From: Cordylochernes scorpioides
Lineage: Eukaryota; Arthropoda; Arachnida; Pseudoscorpiones; Chernetidae
NCBI GenBank assembly: GCA_030710605.1
Contig: CP092880.1
Location: 1,282,862-1,346,861, forward strand
Direction of reading: 5' to 3'
Length of the DNA: 64,000 bases
Below, piece after piece: positions 53,001-64,000 of this stretch. Made by a program: the position numbers and the translations under genes. Numbering within the stretch: position 1 is the stretch's first letter; each line of letters opens with the position of its first letter. Under the pieces are notes generated by a model. It saw nothing but the letters and a program-made list of their open reading frames with translations, was not told the origin of the DNA and ran no database searches.

Positions 53001-56000
53001 CAATCATAGGCCTTACACAACATTGAGGTTGATGTCAACAATGAGCCTCTGAACCTTGTGTTCTACAACAATGACCAATCATGAGCCTTATACAACAATG
53101 ACCAATCATGAGCCTTACACAACAATGAGGTTGAGTGTCAACAATAAACCACTGAACCTTGTGTTCTACAACAATGGCCAATCATGAGCCTTACACAACA
53201 ATGAGTTTGATGTCAACAATAGACCTCTGAACCTTGTGTTCTACAACAATGATCAATCATGAGCATTACACAACAATGAGGTTGATGTCAACAATGACCC
53301 TCTGAACCTTGTGTTCTACAACAATGGTCAATCATGAACCTGAACAACAATGGCCAATCATGAGCCTTACACAACAATGAGGTTGATGTCAAAAATACAC
53401 CTCTGAACCTTGTGTTCTATAACAAGGTCCAATCATGAGCCATACACAACAATGAGGTTGATGTCAACAATACACCTCTGAACCTTGTGTTCTACAACAA
53501 TGGCCAATCATGAGCCTTACACAACAATGAGGTTGATGTCAAAAATAAACCTCTGAACCTTGTTTGCTACAACAATGGCCAATCATGAGCCTTACACAAC
53601 AATGAGGTTGATGTCAACAATACACCTCTGAACCTTGTGTTCTACAACAATGGCCAATCATGAGCCTTACACAACAATGAGGTTGATGTCAAAAATAAAC
53701 CTCTGAACCTTGTTTGCTACAACAATGGCCAATCATGAGCCTTACACAACAAAGAGATTGATGTCAACAATAGACCTCTGAACCATGTGTTCTACAACAA
53801 TGACCAATCATGAGCCTTACACAACAATGAGGTTGATGTCAACAATGAGCCATTGAACCTTGTGTTCTACAACAATGACCAATCATGAGCCTTACACAAC
53901 AATGACCAATCATGAGCCTTACACAACAATGACCAATCATGAGCCTTACACAACAATGAGGTTGATGTCAACAATAAACCACTGAACCTTGTGTTCTACA
54001 ACAATGGTACAATCATGAGCCTTACACAACAATGAGGTTGATGTCAACAATAGACCTCTGAACCTTGTGTTCCACAACAATGATCAAACATGAGCCTTAC
54101 ACAACAATGAGGTTGATGTCAACAATGAGCCTCTGAACCTTGTGTTCTACAACAATGGCCAATCATGAACCTGAACAACAATGGCCAATCATGAGCCTTA
54201 CACAACAATGAGGTTGATTGCAAAAATACACCTCTGAACCTTGTGTTCTACAACAATGTCCAATCATGAGCCATACACAACAATGAGGTTGATGTCAACA
54301 ATGAGCCTCTGAACTTTGTGTTCTACACAATGCTAAATCATGAAACTGAACAACAATGAGGTTGATGTCAACAATGAGCCTCTGAACCTTGTGTTCTACA
54401 ACAATGGCCAATCATGAACTTGAACAACAATGGGCAATCATGAGCCTTACACAACAATGAGGTTGATGTCAACAATACACCTCTGAACCTTGTGTTCTAC
54501 AACAATGGCCAATCATGAGCCTTACACAACAATGAGGTTGATGTCAACAATAAACCTCTGAACCTTGTGTGTTACAACAATGACCAATCATGAGCCTTAC
54601 ACAAAAATGGCCAATCATGAGCCTTACACAACAATGAACAATCATGAGCCTTACACAACAATGACCAATCATGTTCCTTACACAACAAAGGGATTGATGT
54701 CAACAATAAACCTCTGAACCTTGTGTTCTACAACAATGGCCAATCATGAGCCTTACACAACAATGAGGTTGATGTCAACAATAGACCTCTGAACCTTGTG
54801 TTCTAGAACAATGATCAATCATGAGCCTTACACAACAATGAGGTTGATTTCAACAATGAGCCTCTGAACCTTGTGTTCTACAACAATGGCCAATCATGAA
54901 CCTGAACAACAATGGACAATCATGAGCCTTACACAACAATGAGGTTGATGTCAACAATATACCTCTGAACCTTGTGTTCTACAACAATGGCCAATCATGA
55001 GCCATACACAACAATGAGGTTGATATCAACAATAGACTTCTTAACCTTATGTTCTACAAAAATGACCAATCATAGGCCTTACACAACATTGAGGTTGATG
55101 TCAACAATGAGCCTCTGAACCTTGTGTTCTACAACAATGGCCAATCATGAGCCTTTAACAACAATGAGGTTGATGTCAACAATAAACCTCTGAACCTTGT
55201 GTTCTACAACAATGGCCAATCATGAGCCTTACACAACAATGAGGTTGATGTCAACAATAAACCTCTGAACCTTGTGTTCTACAACAATGGCCAATTATGA
55301 GCCATACACAACAATGAGGTTGATGTCAACAATGAGCCTCTGAACCTTGTGTTCTACAACAATGGTCAATCATGAACCTGAACAACAATTGCCAATCATG
55401 AGCCATACACAACAATGAGGTTGATGTCAACAATACACCTCTGAACCTTGTGTTCTACAACAATGGCCAATCATGAGCCATACACAACAATGAGGTTGAT
55501 GTCAACAATACACGTCTGAACATTGTGTTCTACAACAATGGCCAATCATGAGCCATACACAACAATGAGGTTGATGTCAACAATGAGCCTCTGAACCTTC
55601 TTTTCTACAACAATGGCCAATCAAGAACCTGAACAACAATGACCAATCATGAGCCTTACACAAAAATGAGGTTGATGTCAACAATACACCTCTGAACCTT
55701 GTGTTCTACAACAATGGCCAATCATGAGCCTTACACAACAAAGAGGTTGATGTCAACAATACACCTCTGAAACTTGTGTTCTACAACAATGACCAATCAT
55801 GAGCCTTACACAACAATGGCCAATCATGAGCTCACACAACAATGAGGTTGATGTAAACAATAAACCTCTAACCTTGTGTTCTACAACAATGGCCAATCAT
55901 GAGCCTTACACAACAATGAGGTTGATATCAACAATAGACTTCTTAACCTTATGTTCTACAAAAATGACCAATCATAGGCCTTACACAACATTGAGGTTGA

Positions 56001-59000
56001 TGTCAACAATGAGCCTCTGAACCTTGTGTTCTACAACAATGACCAATCATGAGCCTTATACAACAATGACCAATCATGAGCCTTACACAACAATGAGGTT
56101 GAGTGTCAACAATAAACCACTGAACCTTGTGTTCTACAACAATGGCCAATCATGAGCCTTACACAACAATGAGTTTGATGTCAACAATAGACCTCTGAAC
56201 CTTGTGTTCTACAACAATGATCAATCATGAGCATTACACAACAATGAGGTTGATGTCAACAATGACCCTCTGAACCTTGTGTTCTACAACAATGGCCAAT
56301 CATGAACCTGAACAACAATGGCCAATCATGAGCCTTACACAACAATGAGGTTGATGTCAAAAATACACCTCTGAACCTTGTGTTCTATAACAAGGTCCAA
56401 TCATGAGCCATACACAACAATGAGGTTGATGTCAACAATACACCTCTGAACCTTGTGTTCTACAACAATGGCCAATCATGAGCCTTACACAACAATGAGG
56501 TTGATGTCAAAAATAAACCTCTGAACCTTGTTTGCTACAACAATGGCCAATCATGAGCCTTACACAACAATGAGGTTGATGTCAACAATACACCTCTGAA
56601 CCTTGTGTTCTACAACAATGGCCAATCATGAGCCTTACACAACAATGAGGTTGATGTCAAAAATAAACCTCTGAACCTTGTTTGCTACAACAATGGCCAA
56701 TCATGAGCCTTACACAACAAAGAGATTGATGTCAACAATAGACCTCTGAACCATGTGTTCTACAACAATGACCAATCATGAGCCTTACACAACAATGAGG
56801 TTGATGTCAACAATGAGCCATTGAACCTTGTGTTCTACAACAATGACCAATCATGAGCCTTACACAACAATGACCAATCATGAGCCTTACACAACAATGA
56901 CCAATCATGAGCCTTACACAACAATGAGGTTGATGTCAACAATAAACCACTGAACCTTGTGTTCTACAACAATGGTACAATCATGAGCCTTACACAACAA
57001 TGAGGTTGATGTCAACAATAGACCTCTGAACCTTGTGTTCCACAACAATGATCAAACATGAGCCTTACACAACAATGAGGTTGATGTCAACAATGAGCCT
57101 CTGAACCTTGTGTTCTACAACAATGGCCAATCATGAACCTGAACAACAATGGCCAATCATGAGCCTTACACAACAATGAGGTTGATTGCAAAAATACACC
57201 TCTGAACCTTGTGTTCTACAACAATGTCCAATCATGAGCCATACACAACAATGAGGTTGATGTCAACAATGAGCCTCTGAACTTTGTGTTCTACACAATG
57301 CTAAATCATGAAACTGAACAACAATGAGGTTGATGTCAACAATGAGCCTCTGAACCTTGTGTTCTACAACAATGGCCAATCATGAACTTGAACAACAATG
57401 GGCAATCATGAGCCTTACACAACAATGAGGTTGATGTCAACAATACACCTCTGAACCTTGTGTTCTACAACAATGGCCAATCATGAGCCTTACACAACAA
57501 TGAGGTTGATGTCAACAATAAACCTCTGAACCTTGTGTGTTACAACAATGACCAATCATGAGCCTTACACAAAAATGGCCAATCATGAGCCTTACACAAC
57601 AATGAACAATCATGAGCCTTACACAACAATGACCAATCATGTTCCTTACACAACAAAGGGATTGATGTCAACAATAAACCTCTGAACCTTGTGTTCTACA
57701 ACAATGGCCAATCATGAGCCTTACACAACAATGAGGTTGATGTCAACAATAGACCTCTGAACCTTGTGTTCTAGAACAATGATCAATCATGAGCCTTACA
57801 CAACAATGAGGTTGATTTCAACAATGAGCCTCTGAACCTTGTGTTCTACAACAATGGCCAATCATGAACCTGAACAACAATGGACAATCATGAGCCTTAC
57901 ACAACAATGAGGTTGATGTCAACAATATACCTCTGAACCTTGTGTTCTACAACAATGGCCAATCATGAGCCATACACAACAATGAGGTTGATATCAACAA
58001 TAGACTTCTTAACCTTATGTTCTACAAAAATGACCAATCATAGGCCTTACACAACATTGAGGTTGATGTCAACAATGAGCCTCTGAACCTTGTGTTCTAC
58101 AACAATGGCCAATCATGAGCCTTTAACAACAATGAGGTTGATGTCAACAATAAACCTCTGAACCTTGTGTTCTACAACAATGGCCAATCATGAGCCTTAC
58201 ACAACAATGAGGTTGATGTCAACAATAAACCTCTGAACCTTGTGTTCTACAACAATGGCCAATTATGAGCCATACACAACAATGAGGTTGATGTCAACAA
58301 TGAGCCTCTGAACCTTGTGTTCTACAACAATGGTCAATCATGAACCTGAACAACAATTGCCAATCATGAGCCATACACAACAATGAGGTTGATGTCAACA
58401 ATACACCTCTGAACCTTGTGTTCTACAACAATGGCCAATCATGAGCCATACACAACAATGAGGTTGATGTCAACAATACACGTCTGAACATTGTGTTCTA
58501 CAACAATGGCCAATCATGAGCCATACACAACAATGAGGTTGATGTCAACAATGAGCCTCTGAACCTTCTTTTCTACAACAATGGCCAATCAAGAACCTGA
58601 ACAACAATGACCAATCATGAGCCTTACACAAAAATGAGGTTGATGTCAACAATACACCTCTGAACCTTGTGTTCTACAACAATGGCCAATCATGAGCCTT
58701 ACACAACAAAGAGGTTGATGTCAACAATACACCTCTGAAACTTGTGTTCTACAACAATGACCAATCATGAGCCTTACACAACAATGGCCAATCATGAGCC
58801 TTACACAACAATGAGGTTGATGTCAACAATAAACCTCTAACCTTGTGTTCTACAACAATGGCCAATCATGAGCCTTACACAACAATGAGGTTGATATCAA
58901 CAATAGACTTCTTAACCTTATGTTCTACAAAAATGACCAATCATAGGCCTTACACAACATTGAGGTTGATGTCAACAATGAGCCTCTGAACCTTGTGTTC

Positions 59001-62000
59001 TACAACAATGACCAATCATGAGCCTTATACAACAATGACTAATCATGAGCCTTACACAACAATGAGGTTGAGTGTCAACAATAAAGCACTGAACCTTGTG
59101 TTCTACAACAATGGCCAATCATGAGCCTTACACAACAATGAGTTTGATGTCAACAATAGACCTCTGAACCTTGTGTTCTACAACAATGATCAATCATGAG
59201 CCTTACACAACAATGAGGTTGATGTCAACAATGACCCTCTGAACCTTGTGTTCTACAACAATGGCCAATCATGAACCTGAACAACAATGGCCAATCATGA
59301 GCCTTACACAACAATGAGGTTGATGTCAAAAATACACCTCTGAACCTTGTGTTCTATAACAAGGTCCAATCATGAGCCATACACAACAATGAGGTTGATG
59401 TCAACAATACACCTCTGAACCTTGTGTTCTACAACAATGGCCAATCATGAGCCTTACACAACAATGAGGTTGATGTCAAAAATAAACCTCTGAACCTTGT
59501 TTGCTACAACAATGGCCAATCATGAGCCTTACACAACAATGAGGTTGATGTCAACAATACACCTCTGAACCTTGTGTTCTACAACAATGGCCAATCATGA
59601 GCCTTACACAACAATGAGGTTGATGTCAAAAATAAACCTCTGAACCTTGTTTGCTACAACAATGGCCAATCATGAGCCTTACACAACAAAGAGATTGATG
59701 TCAACAATAGACCTCTGAACCATGTGTTCTACAACAATGACCAATCATGAGCCTTACACAACAATGAGGTTGATGTCAACAATGAGCCATTGAACCTTGT
59801 GTTCTACAACAATGACCAATCATGAGCCTTACACAACAATGACCAATCATGAGCCTTACACAACAATGACCAATCATGAGCCTTACACAACAATGAGGTT
59901 GATGTCAACAATAAACCACTGAACCTTGTGTTCTACAACAATGGTACAATCATGAGCCTTACACAACAATGAGGTTGATGTCAACAATAGACCTCTGAAC
60001 CTTGTGTTCCACAACAATGATCAAACATGAGCCTTACACAACAATGAGGTTGATGTCAACAATGAGCCTCTGAACCTTGTGTTCTACAACAATGGCCAAT
60101 CATGAACCTGAACAACAATGGCCAATCATGAGCCTTACACAACAATGAGGTTGATTGCAAAAATACACCTCTGAACCTTGTGTTCTACAACAATGTCCAA
60201 TCATGAGCCATACACAACAATGAGGTTGATGTCAACAATGAGCCTCTGAACTTTGTGTTCTACACAATGCTAAATCATGAAACTGAACAACAATGAGGTT
60301 GATGTCAACAATGAGCCTCTGAACCTTGTGTTCTACAACAATGGCCAATCATGAACTTGAACAACAATGGCCAATCATGAGCCTTACACAACAATGAGGT
60401 TGATGTCAACAATACACCTCTGAACCTTGTGTTCTACAACAATGGCCAATCATGAGCCTTACACAACAATGAGGTTGATGTCAACAATAAACCTCTGAAC
60501 CTTGTGTGTTACAACAATGACCAATCATGAGCCTTACACAAAAATGGCCAATCATGAGCCTTACACAACAATGAACAATCATGAGCCTTACACAACAATG
60601 ACCAATCATGTTCCTTACACAACAAAGGGATTGATGTCAACAATGAGCCTCTGAACCTTGTGTTCTACAACCTTGACCAATCATGAGCCATACACAACAA
60701 TGAGGTTGATGTCAACAATGAGCCTCTGAACATTGTGTTCTACAACAATGGCCAATCATGAAACTGAACAACAAGTGCCAATCATGAGCCTTACGCAACA
60801 ATTAGGTTGATGTCAACAATAAGCCTCTGAACCTTGTGTTCTACAACAATGGTCAATCATGAACCTGAACAACAATTGCAAGCATGAGCTATACACAACA
60901 ATGAGGTTGATGTAAACAATGAGCCCCTGAATCTTGTGTTCTACGACAATGGCCAATCATGAGCCTTACACAAGAATGAGGTTGATGTCAACAATACACC
61001 TCTGACCCTTGTGTCTACAACAATGGCCAATCATGAGCCATACACAACAATGAGGTTGATGTCAACAATGAGCCTCTGGACCTTGTGTTCTACAATAATG
61101 ACCAATCATGAGCATTACGCAACCATGAGGTTGATATCAACTATGAGCCTCTGAACCTTGTGTTCTACAACAATGACCAATCATGAGCCTTACACAACAA
61201 TGAGGTTGATGTCAACAATAAACCTCTGAACCTTGTGTTCTACAACAATGGCCAATCATGAGCCATACACAACAATGAAGTTGATGTTAACAATGACCCT
61301 CTGAACCTTGTGTTCTACAACGATGGCCAATCATGAACCTGAACAACAATTGCCAATCATGAGCCATACACAACAATGAGGTTTATGTCAACAATACACC
61401 TCTGAACCTTGTGTTCTCTAACAATGGCCAATCATGAGCCATACACAACAATGAGGTTGATGTCAAAAATACACCTCTGAACCTTGTTTTTACTACAACA
61501 ATGGCCAATCATGAGCCTTACACAACAATGAGGTTGATGTCAACAATACACCTCTGAACCTTGTGTTCTACAACAATGACCAATCATGAGCCTTACACAA
61601 CAATGAGGTTTATGTCAACAATAAACCTCTGAACCTTGTGTTCTACAACAATGGCCAATCATGAGCCTTACACAACAATGAGGTTGATGTCAACAATAGA
61701 CCTCTGAACCTTGTGTTCTAGAACAATGATCAATCATGAGCCTTACACAACAATGAGGTTGATTTCAACAATGAGCCTCTGAACCTTGTGTTCTACAACA
61801 ATGGCCAATCATGAACCTGAACAACAATGGACAATCATGAGCCTTACACAACAATGAGGTTGATGTCAACAATATACCTCTGAACCTTGTGTTCTACAAC
61901 AATGGCCAATCATGAACTTTACACAACAATGAGATTGATGTCAACAATAAACCTCTGAACCTTGTGTACTACAACAATGACCAATCATGAGCCTTACACA

Positions 62001-64000
62001 ACAATGGCCAATCATGAGCCTTATACAACACTGAACAATCATGAGCCTTACACAAAAATGAGGTTGATTTCAAAAATAAACCTCTGAACCTTGTGTTCTA
62101 CAACAATGGCCAATCATGAGCCTTACGCAACAATGAGGTTGATGTCAACAATAAACCTCTGAACCTTGTGTTCTACAACAATGGCCAATCATAGGCCTTA
62201 CACAACAATGAGGTTGATGTCAACAATGAGCATCTGAAGCTTGTGTTCTACAACAATGACCAATCATTATCCTTACACAACAATGACCAATCATGAGCCT
62301 TACACAACAATGAGGTTGATGTCAACAATAAACCACTGAACCTTGTGTTCTACAACAATGGCCAATCATGAGCCTGAACAACAATGGACAATCATGAGCC
62401 TTACACAACAATGAGGTTGATGTCAACAATATACCTCTGAACCTTGTGTTCTACAACAATGGCCAATCATGAACTTTACACAACAATGAGATTGATGTCA
62501 ACAATAAACCTCTGAACCTTGTGTACTACAACAATGACCAATCATGAGCCTTACACAACAATGGCCAATCATGAGCCTTATACAACACTGAACAATCATG
62601 AGCCTTACACAAAAATGAGGTTGATTTCAAAAATAAACCTCTGAACCTTGTGTTCTACAACAATGGCCAATCATGAGCCTTACGCAACAATGAGGTTGAT
62701 GTCAACAATAAACCTCTGAACCTTGTGTTCTACAACAATGGCCAATCATAGGCCTTACACAACAATGAGGTTGATGTCAACAATGAGCATCTGAAGCTTG
62801 TGTTCTACAACAATGACCAATCATTATCCTTACACAACAATGACCAATCATGAGCCTTACACAACAATGAGGTTGATGTCAACAATAAACCACTGAACCT
62901 TGTGTTCTACAACAATGGCCAATCATGAGCCTGAACAACAATGGACAATCATGAGCCTTACACAACAATGAGGTTGATGTCAACAATATACCTCTGAACC
63001 TTGTGTTCTACAACAATGGCCAATCATGAACTTTACACAACAATGAGATTGATGTCAACAATAAACCTCTGAACCTTGTGTACTACAACAATGACCAATC
63101 ATGAGCCTTACACAACAATGGCCAATCATGAGCCTTATACAACACTGAACAATCATGAGCCTTACACAAAAATGAGGTTGATTTCAAAAATAAACCTCTG
63201 AACCTTGTGTTCTACAACAATGGCCAATCATGAGCCTTACGCAACAATGAGGTTGATGTCAACAATGAGCCTCTGAACCTTGTGTTCTACAACAATGGCC
63301 AATCATGAACCTGAACAACAATGGACAATCATGAGCCTTACACAACAATGAGGTTGATGTCAACAATATACCTCTGAACCTTGTGTTCTACAACAATGGC
63401 CAATCATGAACTTTACACAACAATGAGATTGATGTCAACAATAAACCTCTGAACCTTGTGTACTACAACAATGACCAATCATGAGCCTTACACAACAATG
63501 GCCAATCATGAGCCTTATACAACACTGAACAATCATGAGCCTTACACAAAAATGAGGTTGATTTCAAAAATAAACCTCTGAACCTTGTGTTCTACAACAA
63601 TGGCCAATCATGAGCCTTACGCAACAATGAGGTTGATGTCAACAATAAACCTCTGAACCTTGTGTTCTACAACAATGGCCAATCATAGGCCTTACACAAC
63701 AATGAGGTTGATGTCAACAATGAGCATCTGAAGCTTGTGTTCTACAACAATGACCAATCATTATCCTTACACAACAATGACCAATCATGAGCCTTACACA
63801 ACAATGAGGTTGATGTCAACAATAAACCACTGAACCTTGTGTTCTACAACAATGGCCAATCATGAGCCTTACACAACAATGAGGTTGATGTCAACAATAG
63901 ACCTCTGAACCTTGTGTTCTACAACAATGATCAATCATGAGCCTTACACAACAATGAGGTTGATGTCTACAATGAGCCTCTGAACCTTGTGTTCTACAAC
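41028..64000. repeat. 75-bp satellite array, 23 kb, open at the window end
   Basis: Monomer GAGGTTGATGTCAACAATAA, ACCTCTGAACCTTGTGTTCT, ACAACAATGGCCAATCATGA, GCCTTACACAACAAT (75 bp). A 26-27-bp submodule (CAATGGCCAATCATGAGCCT plus TACACAA or GAACAA) is often duplicated between monomers. Marker variants repeat 2,968 bp apart twice (52795, 55763, 58731), with shifted spacings of 2,846 and 3,218 bp further left; a 557-bp higher-order unit occupies the right end (61964, 62521, 63078). Left part has 576- and 476-bp repeats. Short open frames (73 codons) are only the 25-codon monomer read three times. No gene is present in this stretch. Confidence 0.97.

Noticed and set aside
41322-56020. Repeated 73-codon plus-strand frames in the satellite
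   Set aside because: Each is the 75-bp monomer read for about three units until a variant stop; identical frames 2,968 bp apart simply mark the higher-order repeat.

Overview
This window is nuclear DNA of an animal, most likely an insect. It has one intron-rich gene with short GC-rich exons in AT-rich introns and canonical splice sites. It also has many classes of eukaryotic transposable element (Gypsy, BEL/Pao, Copia-like, non-LTR, mariner, hAT, Penelope-like, MITEs) and a very large amount of tandem repeat. I see no bacterial gene, operon or CRISPR array. A polyneopteran such as a stick insect is a guess from style only.

The one host gene runs on the minus strand from about 35.4 kb down to 5.97 kb. 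I assembled 21 coding exons whose splice phases all agree (about 885 residues plus stop; only the first exon, with the initiator ATG, is missing). The product is an M1-family, aminopeptidase N-like protein with an N-terminal signal anchor. The zinc ligands are kept (HxxxH-x18-E), but three catalytic features are lost: the catalytic Glu of HExxH is Ser, the GAMEN motif is IAHGH, and the catalytic Tyr is Phe. It therefore looks like a conserved pseudoenzyme rather than a decayed gene. The 5' end of its second visible exon, with its splice acceptor, is tandemly repeated five times in a 78-bp in-frame unit.

Layout: 0.2-2.3 kb MITEs, one internally amplified into a 118-bp array; 3.0-4.2 kb a 20/21-bp minisatellite; 4.6-5.4 kb a 65-bp array; 6.0-35.4 kb the aminopeptidase-like gene, whose introns carry an intact young Ty3/Gypsy element (13.1-18.4 kb), a deleted mariner (21.1-22.1 kb), degenerate mariner, Copia-like and non-LTR fragments, a hAT MITE, a 28-bp minisatellite and two Penelope-like palindromic insertions. 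From 35.8 to 40.9 kb a degenerate mariner transposase has been split twice, by a palindromic insertion with a 13-bp target duplication and by a recent 3.9-kb non-autonomous BEL/Pao-type LTR element containing three tandem arrays. From 41.0 kb to the window end (23 kb, not closed) there is one satellite with a 75-bp monomer and higher-order repeats of about 2,968 bp and 557 bp.

The recurring theme is repeat birth inside other sequences: inside a MITE, inside an LTR element, across a splice acceptor, and in introns. The most unusual items are the pseudoenzyme gene, the duplicated splice acceptor, the small palindromic insertions with 12-13-bp target duplications and hammerhead-like cores, and the non-autonomous BEL/Pao derivative.
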